Assembly: GCF_001436095.1 (NCBI RefSeq)
Contig: NZ_AYYK01000004.1
Location: 62,001-126,000 of the forward strand
DNA: 64,000 nucleotides
Source: Lapidilactobacillus dextrinicus DSM 20335
Lineage (GTDB): Bacteria; Bacillota; Bacilli; Lactobacillales; Lactobacillaceae
Direction: 5' to 3'
Part shown: positions 7,416-16,729 of the stretch, piece by piece
Layout of the letters: every line of letters starts with the position of its first letter
Numbering within the stretch: position 1 is the first letter of the stretch
The notes under the pieces: model-generated
Told to the model about the DNA's origin: nothing
Database searches by the model: none
Seen by the model: only the letters and a program-made list of their open reading frames with translations
Translations under genes and position numbers: made by a program

Positions 7416-8883
7416 GCAAACATTACAGGCAGAGTTAAAAACACGCTTTAAGTTCACTGAATTTCGACCTGGTCAAGCAGAGTTATTGCAAGCAATTCTG
7501 GATGGACAAAATGCATTAGGTGTCTTACCAACAGGGAGCGGTAAATCATTAATTTACCAATTTTTGGCACCGCATATAGAGGGCTTATTTATTATTGTCA
7601 GTCCATTGATTTCTTTAATGTCAGATCAATTAGAACGGATTCAGGCTGCTCATTTAGGCAAGGCGACCGTCTTAAATAGTCGGTTAAATGCCCAAGATCG
7701 ACGCTATATTTTAGCACATTTAGCTGACTATAAATTTTTATTCGTAGCACCAGAAACACTTTGCCAACCGCAGATTATTCGTCGACTAGAAGAAGTAAAT
7801 ATTGGTTTATTTGTGGTGGACGAAGCTCATTGTATTTCAGGCTGGGGTCCAGATTTTCGACCAGATTATTTACGCTTGGGAACAGTTAGTCAACAAATAA
7901 AACCACAAGTGACACTCGCTTTAACGGCGACAGCAACTGATCAAGTTTGCACTGATATTAAGCACCAATTATTTTCTCATCAAGCCGTTTATATTTATCG
8001 AGATTCTGTTGACCGTCCGAATTTATATTTACGGACTGAATTTGTTCAACGGGATGATGATAAGTGGCAAATATTGCAGCAATTATTAGTACCACGTTGG
8101 CCAACTTTAATTTATGTGGCTACGCGCAAGCAAGCTGAGGAGCTGGCTTTAAAAATTGCTGGGGCAACTAAGCGGCCAGTGGCATTTTATCATGCTGGTA
8201 TGGATAATCTGGCTCGTCAACAAGTGCAGCAGTTATTTATGCGCGATCAATTAGATGTGGTTGTAGCAACGAGTGCTTTTGGCATGGGGATTAATAAAGA
8301 TAATGTCCGGTTATTAATTCATTACGAAATGCCAGCCAATTTTGAAAATTATTTACAAGAAATTGGTCGTGCCGGCCGCGATGGGCAACAAGCGTTAACC
8401 TTGATCTTCGTTCATCAAAATGATTTTCAGCGCTTATTAACGCGTCAGCAGGCTAATCAGATTCAGCCGCAAACCGTTTCACATTTTTATCACCAAATTT
8501 TGGATGCGACATTGCAGGATTCGCCAAGTCAGCTTGACGTACTGCAAGCTTATCAACGGGCTGATTTTACTGAAGATGAAGTGATTGCAACCTTGACGAA
8601 AACACAACGAGTTCGGGCTAATCAAGTGCAGCAGTTTTGGCGTTTTTTGAATTCAACCACTTGTTTACGGCAACAAGTTTGCGATTACTTCGATCATCAA
8701 TCGCAAACCATCCAACATGATGAACATTGTTGTAGCACTTCGCAAGCACTGACCTTATCTGAACTCTTGAGCAAATTAACATTACCAACTTTAACAACTG
8801 AATCTCCAACAACCCAGCTTTTATCCGCCGGACAGATTTGGCCACAATTATTTGTTGATTTGACAGAGACAGATGAGTCATAA
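7408..8883 (+). CDS. recQ: ATP-dependent DNA helicase RecQ
   Basis: RecQ unwinds DNA 3' to 5' during recombination and repair. The 491-residue protein shows Walker A PTGSGKS (41-47), DEAH (138-141) with the aromatic-rich loop GWGPDFRPDY, motif VI with QEIGRAGRDG, and a Cys-rich zinc patch (CLRQQVCDYF and HCC). There is no HRDC domain, so it is the short RecQ form paired with a separate YpbB. The chosen ATG at 7408 has AGAGG at 7396-7400. The reading frame is open further upstream, but that part overlaps ypbB. Confidence 0.93.
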   Translation: MTKQTLQAELKTRFKFTEFRPGQAELLQAILDGQNALGVLPTGSGKSLIYQFLAPHIEGLFIIVSPLISLMSDQLERIQAAHLGKATVLNSRLNAQDRRYILAHLADYKFLFVAPETLCQPQIIRRLEEVNIGLFVVDEAHCISGWGPDFRPDYLRLGTVSQQIKPQVTLALTATATDQVCTDIKHQLFSHQAVYIYRDSVDRPNLYLRTEFVQRDDDKWQILQQLLVPRWPTLIYVATRKQAEELALKIAGATKRPVAFYHAGMDNLARQQVQQLFMRDQLDVVVATSAFGMGINKDNVRLLIHYEMPANFENYLQEIGRAGRDGQQALTLIFVHQNDFQRLLTRQQANQIQPQTVSHFYHQILDATLQDSPSQLDVLQAYQRADFTEDEVIATLTKTQRVRANQVQQFWRFLNSTTCLRQQVCDYFDHQSQTIQHDEHCCSTSQALTLSELLSKLTLPTLTTESPTTQLLSAGQIWPQLFVDLTETDES

Positions 8884-8917
8884 TAGTGAATGGTTCGTTA
8901 GACTTTGAAAAATCGGT

Positions 8918-8945
8918 AAAAAGTCGCTATTCTTTAGCAGTTTTT
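8918..8945 (+). terminator. Weak candidate terminator after recQ
   Basis: AAAAA and GCTA pair with TAGC and TTTTT around a small internal loop, 35 nt after the recQ stop. The stem is weak, so termination here is doubtful. Confidence 0.25.
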
Positions 8946-9002
8946 AAATTATTTCCGTTCTGACTATGATAAAATTAAACATAAACAAATGGAGGGTCAG
9001 TT

Positions 9003-9710
9003 ATGAATAAAGATCATGATAACGAAAAAAACGATCAGAACGAAACTAATCCTGAACGTCCTTGGGAAAATAGTTTTGATAATGATCGGGATGAAGACGG
9101 CAACTTATCACGTGTCGCTAGTAAAAAGCGGGATCGGGGTAATAAAGTTTTCGTTTCTATCTTAGTTGTTATTTTATTAGCTGTAATTGGGACAACCGTT
9201 TGGGCTTGGGTTTCTGCACAAAATGGAAATAATGACAATGGTACGCAGATTGTGGTTAGCTCCAAGAAATCATCCAAGAAATCTAGCTCAAGTTCTGAAA
9301 AGAAGAAGTCAAGTTCTAAGAAGTCATCTAAAAAATCAAGTTCTAAGAAATCGTCATCTTCTAAATCTTCTAGCTCAAGTTCAGAAGTTTCAGAATCATC
9401 ATCTTCAAGTAGCTCATCTAGTGTTTCAAGCAGCTCAAGCATTTCAAGTAGTTCTAGCTCAAGCAGTAGTTCAGTTTATGTTGCACCAAGTAGTTCAAGT
9501 GCTTCAAGTAGCTCTGTGTATGCTTCAAGCTCATCATCTTCAAGCAGCACACCAAGCACATCTACGGCCAGCACATACACAATTAATGCCGGGGACAACT
9601 TGTATCGAATCGCCGTTAACCACGGCTTAACATTGGACGAATTACTTGCCTTAAACGGCTTACAACCTGGTTCTTCAATTGCACCAGGCCAAACAATTCG
9701 AGTTAAATAA
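9003..9710 (+). CDS. Membrane-anchored LysM protein with Ser/Lys-rich stalk
   Basis: The 235-residue protein has a charged cytoplasmic N-terminus (1-48), one membrane helix at about 49-70, a very low-complexity Ser/Lys then Ser-rich stalk at about 86-190, and a C-terminal LysM domain at about 192-235 (YTINAGDNLYRIAVNHGLTL). LysM binds peptidoglycan N-acetylglucosamine, so the domain probably sits in the wall at the end of the stalk. The position between recQ and cmk matches ypbE in B. subtilis. The start is ATG 9003 after GGAGG. No enzymatic domain is visible. The serine stalk could be glycosylated, which is inference. Confidence 0.88.
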   Translation: MNKDHDNEKNDQNETNPERPWENSFDNDRDEDGNLSRVASKKRDRGNKVFVSILVVILLAVIGTTVWAWVSAQNGNNDNGTQIVVSSKKSSKKSSSSSEKKKSSSKKSSKKSSSKKSSSSKSSSSSSEVSESSSSSSSSSVSSSSSISSSSSSSSSSVYVAPSSSSASSSSVYASSSSSSSSTPSTSTASTYTINAGDNLYRIAVNHGLTLDELLALNGLQPGSSIAPGQTIRVK

Positions 9711-9736
9711 TTATTTAAGCAGGAGGCATTTGTTCA

Positions 9737-10396
9737 TTGCAAATTGCAATTGATGGACCATCATCAGCAGGTAAAAGTACGGTTGCCAAAAAAGTCGCAC
9801 AAAAATTAGGTTTTATATATTGTGATACTGGGGCAATGTATCGTGCCGCAACAGTTTTAGCAAAAGAAAATGGGATTGACTATGGTGACGAGGAGCAAAT
9901 TTTAGCTAAGTTAAGTCAATCTGAAATTAGTTTTAAACCTTCTGAAAAAGGTCAACTGGTCTTTCTTAATGATGAAGACGTGACCCTAGCTATTCGGACA
10001 CCAGAAATTACTAATAACGTTTCACAAGTTTCAGCATTACCTAAAATTCGTGAAGAGTTAGTACGTCAACAACGTAAGATTGCTGGCGACCATGATATTG
10101 TCATGGACGGTCGTGATATTGGTACAACTGTTTTACCGAATGCAGAAGTTAAAGTCTTCTTAATCGCTTCGGCAAGTGAACGTGCACGTCGTCGTTATGA
10201 TGAGAATATTCAAAAAGGGATTATGACACCGCTAGCTAAGTTACAAGAAGAGATTGAAATTCGCGATTATAAAGATTCTCATCGCGAGATTTCACCGCTA
10301 ACTAAAGCAACGGATGCCAGCGAAATTGATTCAACAAATCTTAGTATTCAGCAAGTCGTTGATAAGATTGTCGAACTAGCAAATAACGCAAGATAA
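9737..10396 (+). CDS. cmk: Cytidylate kinase
   Basis: Cmk phosphorylates CMP and dCMP with ATP. The 219-residue protein has the P-loop GPSSAGKSTVAKK at about 7-19, the substrate segment YCDTGAMYRA, and MDGRDIGT followed by the lid arginines SERARRRYDE. It starts at TTG 9737 with AGGAGG at 9721-9726. Its position before the S1 protein gene is the standard cmk-rpsA order of bacteria. Confidence 0.95.
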   Translation: MQIAIDGPSSAGKSTVAKKVAQKLGFIYCDTGAMYRAATVLAKENGIDYGDEEQILAKLSQSEISFKPSEKGQLVFLNDEDVTLAIRTPEITNNVSQVSALPKIREELVRQQRKIAGDHDIVMDGRDIGTTVLPNAEVKVFLIASASERARRRYDENIQKGIMTPLAKLQEEIEIRDYKDSHREISPLTKATDASEIDSTNLSIQQVVDKIVELANNAR

Positions 10397-10432
10397 CTAT
10401 TTTTGCGAGTTTCAACACTTTTTACTAGCTTG

Positions 10433-10463
10433 TTGGAGCAATATCAACTAAAATTAATATGAT
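10433..10463 (+). promoter_or_regulatory. Candidate promoter of the S1 protein gene
   Basis: TTGGAG (10433-10438), a 19-nt spacer and TATGAT (10458-10463) lie 23 nt before the ATG. The spacing is slightly long. There is no terminator between cmk and this gene, so readthrough from cmk is also likely. Confidence 0.4.
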
Positions 10464-10486
10464 GTTATAGCGTGGGAGGATTAATT

Positions 10487-11710
10487 ATGTCAGAGCAAGA
10501 TTACAGTCAAAGCGAAATGGAAAAAGCACTCGACAGTGTACATGAAGTCAAAATTGGTGACGTCGTTAAAGGTGAAGTATTAGCCATTGATGATGGTCAA
10601 TTAGTTGTTGGCATTCAAGGTACTGGTGTTGAAGGTGTTGTGCCATTGAAAGAACTTACCAGTGATCGCAGTGCTAATATTGAAGATCAAGCTAAAGTCG
10701 GTGATGTCATCGATTTAGTTGTCATTGCCAGCATTGGTCATGATAAAGAAAACGGTAGCTACTTACTTTCTAAGCGTCGCCTAGAAGCACGCAAAGTATG
10801 GAGTGATATCGAAGCTAAGTTTAAAGCTGGCGAAGCAATCCCTGTAACGGTTAAAGAAGTCGTTAAAGGCGGTTTGGTTGTTGATGCTGGTGTTCGTGGC
10901 TTCATCCCAGCCTCAATGGTTTCAGATCATTTCGTTGATGATTTGAAAGAATATGTTGGTCAAACTTTTGATGTTAAAATCATCGAAATTGAACCAAGCG
11001 AAAATCGTTTGATCTTATCTCGTAAGGCATTAGTTCAAAAAGAAAAAGAAGCTAAACGTGAAGAATTATTTGCTAAGATTTTACCTGGTGATGAAATCGA
11101 AGGTAAAGTTGCTCGTTTAACTAACTTTGGTGCTTTTGTTGACCTTGGTGGTGTTGATGGTTTAGTTCATATCTCTGAAATTTCACATCAACGTGTTGAC
11201 AAGCCAAGTGATGTCTTAAAAGTTGGTGAAGAAGTTAAAGTTAAGGTTTTAAGTGTGGATGCTGATCGTAACCGTATTTCCTTATCAATGAAAGCTTTAC
11301 AACCAGGACCTTGGGATTCTGTTACTGAAGTTGCCCCTGTTGGTGCAGCTATTGACGGTAAAGTTAAACGTTTAACAACATTTGGTGCTTTTGTCGAAGT
11401 TGCCCCTGGTATTGAAGGCTTGGTTCATATTTCGCAAATCTCACATCAACATATTGCTACACCTAATGATGTGCTTAAAGAAGGCCAAGATGTTAAGGTT
11501 AAAGTTTTAAGCGTTGATCCAGAAAATCGTCGTTTATCATTATCAATCAAAGCTTTGACTGAAAAGCCAGCTAGCGAAAATGATCGTGATAACCAAGCAC
11601 AAGATGATAGTGAAGATAACTATGTCTTACCTGAAACTGATACTGGTTTTAGCTTTGGCGAATTATTAGGCGATGCTGCTAAAGATATCGAAGACGATTC
11701 TGACAAGTAA
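10487..11710 (+). CDS. rpsA: 30S ribosomal protein S1-like protein (four S1 domains)
   Basis: The 407-residue protein has four S1 RNA-binding OB folds (about 24-95, 110-175, 192-262 and 277-347) and an acidic disordered tail. The third and fourth show the strong motif TNFGAFVDLGGVDGLVHISE or its close copy. E. coli S1 has six domains. Low-GC Gram-positive forms such as YpfD have four and may help translation initiation without being a firm ribosomal subunit. The ATG at 10487 is set by GGGAGGA at 10474-10480. A strong terminator follows. Confidence 0.93.
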   Translation: MSEQDYSQSEMEKALDSVHEVKIGDVVKGEVLAIDDGQLVVGIQGTGVEGVVPLKELTSDRSANIEDQAKVGDVIDLVVIASIGHDKENGSYLLSKRRLEARKVWSDIEAKFKAGEAIPVTVKEVVKGGLVVDAGVRGFIPASMVSDHFVDDLKEYVGQTFDVKIIEIEPSENRLILSRKALVQKEKEAKREELFAKILPGDEIEGKVARLTNFGAFVDLGGVDGLVHISEISHQRVDKPSDVLKVGEEVKVKVLSVDADRNRISLSMKALQPGPWDSVTEVAPVGAAIDGKVKRLTTFGAFVEVAPGIEGLVHISQISHQHIATPNDVLKEGQDVKVKVLSVDPENRRLSLSIKALTEKPASENDRDNQAQDDSEDNYVLPETDTGFSFGELLGDAAKDIEDDSDK

Positions 11711-11756
11711 TCACTTGATTGCAAGCAGAACTTCGTTTAAATTAATGATATGATAA

Positions 11757-11795
11757 AAGGAGTTGGGACCTTTATCTGGTCCGACTCCTTTTTTA
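11757..11795 (+). terminator. Intrinsic terminator after the S1 protein gene
   Basis: AGGAGT and GGACC pair with GGTCC and ACTCCT around a small bulge, then a T6 tract. It separates rpsA from der. Confidence 0.9.
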
Positions 11796-11830
11796 TGAGA
11801 AAACAAAATTAAGTAGTGAGGTGAGTTAAT

Positions 11831-13141
11831 ATGGCATTACCAGTCGTCGCTATTGTCGGTCGACCTAATGTAGGTAAATCGACTGTTTTTAATCGTATTG
11901 CCCGCCAACGTATCTCAATCGTTGAAGATACACCTGGCGTCACACGCGACCGTATTTATGCCCACGGTTCTTGGCTAAATCATGAATTTAGTATGATTGA
12001 TACTGGTGGGATTGATTTTACAGATCAGCCATTTGTTGATCAAATTCGTATGCAAGCTGAAATTGCTATTGAAGAAGCTGATGTGATTATCTTCATGGTA
12101 AGCGCTCGTGAAGGTGTCACCGATATTGATGAGCGCGTTGCCCAAATTCTTTATCGTGCCAAAAAAGATGTTGTGTTAGCCGTTAATAAAACTGATAATC
12201 CTGAACAACGTCAAGATATTTATGACTTCTATTCGTTGGGCTTTGGCGATCCAATTCCAGTGTCTGGTGCACAAGGAACTGGAATTGGTGATTTATTAGA
12301 TGCTGTTGTCACTAAGTTCCCATTAGAAAAGGACAATGAAGAAGACGATACAATCAAGTTTAGTTTGATTGGTCGTCCTAACGTTGGTAAATCCTCATTA
12401 GTTAATGCGATTTTGGGTGAACATCGGGTAATTGTTTCTGATATTGAAGGTACAACTCGTGATGCAATCGATACGCAATTTACTGATGATGATGGTCAGA
12501 AGTTTACCATGATTGATACTGCCGGCATCCGTAAACGTGGTAAAGTTTGGGAATCTACTGAAAAATACGCAGTTATGCGGGCCCAAAGTGCAATTGATCG
12601 TTCTGATGTTGTTTTATTCGTCATTGATGGTGAAGAAGGCTTACGTGAACAAGATAAGAAAGTTGCTGGCTATGCTCACGAAGCTGGTCGGGCAATCATT
12701 ATTGTCGTTAACAAATGGGATTTGGTCAAAAAAGATACTTATTCCATGCAGAAATTTACCGACAAATTGCGTTCGGAATTGCAATATTTAGATTACGCAC
12801 CAATTGTCTTTGTTTCTGCATTGACTAAGCAACGTTTAAATGTTTTACCAGACATGATTAAGACAGTTTCAGTTAACCAACAGCGTCGGGTTCAATCATC
12901 AGTATTGAATGATGTGTTATTACGGGCCGTGGCCATTACGCCAACGCCAACGGTTAAAGGCAAACGTTTGCGTGTTTATTACTTAACACAAGTTGCGATT
13001 AAGCCACCGACTTTTGTGGCCTTTGTTAATGATCCAGAGTTATTTCATTTTTCATACCAACGTTTCCTAATTAATCAATTACGGGATAGTTTTGATTTTT
13101 CTGGGACACCAATTCACTTAATTCCACGTCAACGCAAGTAA
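11831..13141 (+). CDS. der: Ribosome assembly GTPase Der (EngA)
   Basis: Der is an essential GTPase for maturation of the 50S subunit. The 436 residues hold two tandem G domains, each with a GRPNVGKS P-loop (at about 10-17 and 181-188), a DTGG or DTAG switch II and an NKTD or NKWD base-recognition motif. A C-terminal KH-like domain (about 350-436) follows. The start is ATG 11831 after GAGGTGAG. Length and domains match the family exactly. Confidence 0.97.
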   Translation: MALPVVAIVGRPNVGKSTVFNRIARQRISIVEDTPGVTRDRIYAHGSWLNHEFSMIDTGGIDFTDQPFVDQIRMQAEIAIEEADVIIFMVSAREGVTDIDERVAQILYRAKKDVVLAVNKTDNPEQRQDIYDFYSLGFGDPIPVSGAQGTGIGDLLDAVVTKFPLEKDNEEDDTIKFSLIGRPNVGKSSLVNAILGEHRVIVSDIEGTTRDAIDTQFTDDDGQKFTMIDTAGIRKRGKVWESTEKYAVMRAQSAIDRSDVVLFVIDGEEGLREQDKKVAGYAHEAGRAIIIVVNKWDLVKKDTYSMQKFTDKLRSELQYLDYAPIVFVSALTKQRLNVLPDMIKTVSVNQQRRVQSSVLNDVLLRAVAITPTPTVKGKRLRVYYLTQVAIKPPTFVAFVNDPELFHFSYQRFLINQLRDSFDFSGTPIHLIPRQRK

Positions 13142-13309
13142 ATTTTGTGGCATAGAGGCTGATTGAATATTGGAGATATATTGCTTGAGAGCAACCTGAT
13201 TAAACCGCGATTTAATTGGATTTTTTTGAAATAATGGGTTAATTTTATCAATTCTGAAATGTTTTTCTCAAAAATGCATTTCATCGATTAAAGCCTTGAT
13301 AAATATCCG

Positions 13310-13337
13310 TTGTTTTTACAAAAAAACCTTGTAGAAT
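13310..13337 (+). promoter_or_regulatory. Promoter of hup
   Basis: TTGTTT (13310-13315), 16-nt spacer and TAGAAT (13332-13337) lie about 125 nt before the hup ATG, leaving a long 5' leader. Upstream, 13142-13309 is AT-rich and shows nothing else I can support. Confidence 0.55.
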
Positions 13338-13390
13338 AGGGGTTTCTATGGTAACTTTAGTAATGGAATAGTGATAGAGAAGCATCATTG

Positions 13391-13421
13391 TTTCATCATT
13401 TTTGCGCCAGCAAAAGTGAAA
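13391..13421 (+). promoter_or_regulatory. Hairpin in the hup leader
   Basis: TTTTGC pairs with GCAAAA around a GCCA loop. An outer TTTCA/TGAAA pairing is separated by a small internal loop. It lies 40 nt before the start codon, has no T tract, and could stabilise the hup mRNA. The role is inferred. Confidence 0.4.
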
Positions 13422-13461
13422 TGTTCAGGCTCGTGAAGCTTGACCCCAGGAGGTGAAATTC

Positions 13462-13737
13462 ATGGCAAATAAAGCAGAATTAATCGATAACGTAGCATCA
13501 AAGACTGGTTTAACTAAGAAAGACGCAACTGCTGCAGTTGACGCTGTATTTAGTTCAATCCAATCAACACTTGCTAAGGGTGAGAAGGTTCAATTGATCG
13601 GCTTTGGTAACTTCGAAGTTCGTCAACGTGCAGCTCGTAAAGGCCGCAACCCTCAAACTGGTGCTGAAATCGAAATCCCTGCAAGCACTGTACCTGCATT
13701 CAAGCCAGGTAAGGCTTTGAAGGATGCTGTTAAATAA
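13462..13737 (+). CDS. hup: DNA-binding protein HU
   Basis: This 91-residue histone-like protein bends and compacts DNA as a dimer. It shows the HU signature [20 protein letters not shown] and ends in the usual [14 protein letters not shown]. The ATG at 13462 follows a perfect AGGAGGTGA at 13448-13456, which fits very high expression. A GTG at 13453 inside that SD is not a credible start. It has its own promoter and terminator. Confidence 0.97.
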   Translation: MANKAELIDNVASKTGLTKKDATAAVDAVFSSIQSTLAKGEKVQLIGFGNFEVRQRAARKGRNPQTGAEIEIPASTVPAFKPGKALKDAVK

Positions 13738-13762
13738 GAATTTAACATTACATTGAAGTACT

Positions 13763-13791
13763 AAGGCCGACAATTGTGTCGGTCTTTTTTT
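13763..13791 (+). terminator. Intrinsic terminator of hup
   Basis: AAGGCCGACA pairs with TGTCGGTCTT (one G-U) and runs into seven T. It sits 25 nt after the hup stop. Confidence 0.9.
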
Positions 13792-13859
13792 GTTGTTCTG
13801 AATTTTTAGCTAAATATTCAAAGTGACGTTCTTGATGCCTCTGTGAAATTGCTGGTGTA

Positions 13860-14142
13860 ACGCTGCGAGCTTTGATTTAAGCCAAATTAAAACCAATTTG
13901 TCTTAAATACAAACTTTATTGTAAATGGTCAACCATTAACAATAATTCCGCGGCTGACCAGCATCTCACTCCATCACTAAATAAACTCGGCGGAACTAGC
14001 AAGTTGATGCAGCTAGATTTTATTGATGCCAAATTAAATTTAAGCAGCGTAGGAAAATGCCGGTCAGTGGTGAAATTACTGTTATTGCTTTAGCAATTAC
14101 AGTAAGACCTAGTTTGAAGACAATTAGCAATTGGCTTCAAAT
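13860..14142. other. Intergenic cluster of imperfect hairpins
   Basis: The 550-bp gap 13792-14340 has no credible gene but holds at least four local hairpins. One is at 13876-13907: 6 bp, one mismatch, 6 bp. Another is at 13916-13945: 7 bp, A/A mismatch, 5 bp, TCAA loop. A third is at 14076-14105: 7 bp, T/T mismatch, 5 bp, TTTA loop. The fourth is at 14113-14141: 7 bp, A/G mismatch, 5 bp, AGC loop. Longer-range pairings also exist: 13860-13866 with 14044-14050, and 13954-13964 with 14057-14067. It may be a structured RNA or a degenerate palindromic repeat array. No known RNA family was recognised. Confidence 0.5.
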
Positions 14143-14251
14143 AGTGTCCACTACGTTCCACCTGGCAATTTTTCGGAGCCGTAGCATGGTAGAATTAAAT
14201 TATTAAACTAATAAGAAGAGGTCTGCTAGAATAAACTAAAAAGTTGTGACA

Positions 14252-14281
14252 ATAGCGCCGTTATTAATTATTCGCTATAAT
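14252..14281 (+). promoter_or_regulatory. Candidate -10 and inverted repeat upstream of the TPR gene
   Basis: TATAAT at 14276-14281 lies 60 nt before the TPR gene and is overlapped by an inverted repeat, ATAGCG (14252-14257) with CGCTAT (14273-14278). No -35 stands at normal spacing. The repeat could be an operator, which is inference. Confidence 0.35.
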
Positions 14282-14340
14282 TAATAGGTTAAGTTTTATT
14301 GAACGTTAATTAAAAACATTAGAAAGTAGCGAGGTACTCT

Positions 14341-15612
14341 ATGACTTATTCGGAAGAAATGCTGCAGGCGTTAGAGGATCAAGATTTAGATGAAGCTAAG
14401 AAGAAATTCGCATCAGCATTGCGCCATGATGATGACGATACTTTATTTAGTTTAGCCGAGGAGTTACAAGCAATTGGGTTTAATAATCAGGCCCGCCGGA
14501 TTGCAGAAAAGTTATTGCAGAAATATCCTGACGCAGATGATGTTCGTTTAATTTTGGCGGAATTGGCCATTAGTGATGATCAAACGGATGAGGCCTTGCT
14601 GCAACTTGACCATATTTCGCAAAGTTCAGAAGTTTATCCGCAAAGTTTACTAACAGCGGCTGATCTTTATCAATCTTTGAATTTGCCAGAGGTTAGTGAA
14701 CAAAAGTTATTGACTGCTAAGGCCTTGTTGCCAGACGAACCGGTTGTGGATTTTGCGTTAGGTGAGCTATATTTAAGTTTAGGTCGCTACCAAGAAGCAC
14801 TGCCATACTACCAAAGCTTGACTGAAGCCGGTGTTGATTACTTTGCGCAGGTTTCAATTCAGCAACGTTTAGCTCAGTGTTTATCGGGATTGGGTCAGTA
14901 TGAAGAAGCCATTGCCATTGATGAAAAACTAACAGAAAATTTAGCGACCGATGATCAACTATTTGAACTAGGCGTCTTGTATCAGCAGGTAAATGATGAT
15001 GAAAAAGCAATCAAGATTTTAACACGCTTGCAACAACAAAATGCTGATTATAGTTCGCTTTATCGTCCTTTGGTGCAAAGTCAATCAACATTAGGTCGCT
15101 ACGATCAAGCCTTGCAAACAGCTCAAGTGGGGCTGGGTTATGATGAGTTTAATCTTGAGTTGTATCGTCTGGGTGCCCAAGCAGCGGCTAAAGTTGGCGC
15201 TAAGCATCAAGTGGAAGACTTACTCAAGAAGGGGCTTACGATTGATCCAGAAGCGCAGTCATTACGGCTAATGTTAGGTGAGCATTATTTGCGGGCTGGT
15301 CGCGCTCAAGATAGTGTCGAGTTACTAGCGGCTGTTGCTGAACAAGAAGATGAAGCTGACCCACAAGTTAATTGGGAATTAGCACAGGCTTATGATCAGT
15401 TGGATGAGGTTGATCAAGCACGCGAAAATTATTTTATTGCTTATCCTAATTTAAAAGACAATCCACAATTTATGAAACAGTTCGCGTTGTTCTTACAGTC
15501 TCAAGCAGCTAAAGATGAATTAAAAATGGCCGTGCAACAATATTTAAAATTAGTTCCTGATGATGATGATTTTCAAGCGCTGCTTTTAGAATTAGAAGAT
15601 AACGATTTTTAG
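14341..15612 (+). CDS. Tetratricopeptide repeat protein (YpiA-like)
   Basis: This 423-residue soluble protein is built of helical TPR units throughout, with repeats such as FALGELYLSLGRYQEALPYY and LAQCLSGLGQYEEAIAID. TPR arrays mediate protein-protein contacts. No catalytic domain is seen. The location between hup and cca and the length fit YpiA of B. subtilis, whose function is unknown. The ATG at 14341 follows GCGAGGT. It converges on yitT and shares a terminator with it. Confidence 0.88.
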   Translation: MTYSEEMLQALEDQDLDEAKKKFASALRHDDDDTLFSLAEELQAIGFNNQARRIAEKLLQKYPDADDVRLILAELAISDDQTDEALLQLDHISQSSEVYPQSLLTAADLYQSLNLPEVSEQKLLTAKALLPDEPVVDFALGELYLSLGRYQEALPYYQSLTEAGVDYFAQVSIQQRLAQCLSGLGQYEEAIAIDEKLTENLATDDQLFELGVLYQQVNDDEKAIKILTRLQQQNADYSSLYRPLVQSQSTLGRYDQALQTAQVGLGYDEFNLELYRLGAQAAAKVGAKHQVEDLLKKGLTIDPEAQSLRLMLGEHYLRAGRAQDSVELLAAVAEQEDEADPQVNWELAQAYDQLDEVDQARENYFIAYPNLKDNPQFMKQFALFLQSQAAKDELKMAVQQYLKLVPDDDDFQALLLELEDNDF

Positions 15613-15631
15613 AATTAAAAATATGTAAATA

Positions 15632-15665
15632 AAAAGAAGCAGACAAATTGTCTGCTTCTTTCTTT
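15632..15665. terminator. Bidirectional terminator, TPR gene and yitT
   Basis: AAAGAAGCAGACA pairs with TGTCTGCTTCTTT around AAT, flanked by A and T tracts on both sides. It can serve both convergent genes. Confidence 0.9.
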
Positions 15666-16584
15666 ATTTTTTAGTGGTACGTAGTGAAAGTAAATTATGC
15701 GTTGGTTTGCGCATATAAGTAAAGCCTTCACCAACAGCTTCATGCACATCAATTATTGAGATAAAGGCACTCGAATCTAAATTCATAATAATTTTTTTAG
15801 CTTGAACAACTTCGCTAGGTGCCACGACACAATAGACAATTGGTCGGCGGTCATGTTGGTAGCCACCCTCAGCGCTTAAGAAAGTGGCGCCACGTTCCAA
15901 TTCATTCATGAGCGCATGGGCAATTTCTTCATGCTTTTCGCTGATAATTAATAATCCCTTAGCAGAGTAACTACCGTCTTGAGTGGCATCAACAATCCTT
16001 GAAAAAACAAAAGATGAAAGCAACGTATACATCATATGTTCAATATCTAAGTAAGTAAGCGAAGTTAACAGTACAATCACATCAATGGCCAGTAAAGTTC
16101 GGCCCATGGGGATACCACGCTCTAATTCAAGGATACGAGCAATCACGTCGCTACCACCGGTTGTACCACCATAGCGATAGATTAAACCTGAACCAAAACC
16201 ACCAAAAATCCCCGCCAAAACACCAGCAATGAATAAATCATGGTGTAAGTTAATGTTAAGCATGAAAGGAACTCGCTGCCACATCCACAGTGAACCGGAT
16301 AAAGCCAATGTACCAAAAATAGTATAGATCATTCCTTTACGACCTAAAAAATGGTAGCCTAGAATAATAAGTGGAATGTTTAAAAAGATTGTTGAGTAGG
16401 CCGGGTCTAAATGCCACCATGCCCGCAAAATCAAAGTAACACCAGTCATACCACCTTCGGCTAAGTTGTTTTTGATGTTAATCGCAACTAAACCGAAGCC
16501 ATAGATTAAGGCGCCGAGTATAATCATGATAAATTCACGAAGCGTGGTTTTCCAATCCACAGTTTTCCAATCGATATTTGTCAT
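15664..16584 (-). CDS. YitT family membrane protein (DUF161/DUF2179)
   Basis: The protein has five or six membrane segments in the first two-thirds, with the family motif AINIKNNLAEGGMTGVTLIL, and a cytoplasmic DUF2179 domain at the C-terminus (GATFLSAEGGYQHDRRPIVY). YitT proteins are widespread in Firmicutes and their transport role is unproven. Of two in-frame ATGs I chose the second, at 16582-16584, because GGAGG then has a 7-nt spacer. The first, at 16588-16590, would leave only one. The length is 306 residues. Confidence 0.88.
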   Translation of the reverse strand: MTNIDWKTVDWKTTLREFIMIILGALIYGFGLVAINIKNNLAEGGMTGVTLILRAWWHLDPAYSTIFLNIPLIILGYHFLGRKGMIYTIFGTLALSGSLWMWQRVPFMLNINLHHDLFIAGVLAGIFGGFGSGLIYRYGGTTGGSDVIARILELERGIPMGRTLLAIDVIVLLTSLTYLDIEHMMYTLLSSFVFSRIVDATQDGSYSAKGLLIISEKHEEIAHALMNELERGATFLSAEGGYQHDRRPIVYCVVAPSEVVQAKKIIMNLDSSAFISIIDVHEAVGEGFTYMRKPTHNLLSLRTTKK

Positions 16585-16729
16585 ATTCATACCTCCACTT
16601 TGATTTTTTATAATTAGGCAAATCTTATTAATTATTGAAGATTATGATTCAAAAATTGCACTCATTTCTGTGCAGTTTTACAATAGAAACTATAATGATT
16701 AAATGAGTTAATCAAGGACAGGTGTTGAC

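Noticed and set aside
9258-9575. Possible CRISPR-like or tandem repeat
   Set aside because: The repetition is at codon level with no fixed unit length and no spacers, and it is in frame within a gene.
9035-9630. Long open frames on both strands within the Ser-rich gene
   Set aside because: They arise from repeated serine codons read in other frames (Glu/Leu/Asp-rich or His/Gln-rich runs) and have no ribosome sites. They are shadows of the LysM gene.
13792-14340. tmRNA, RNase P RNA, 6S RNA or T-box in the hup-TPR gap
   Set aside because: I found none of the conserved motifs, such as a tRNA-like end or the T-box GGGTGG sequence. The hairpins do not fit these families.
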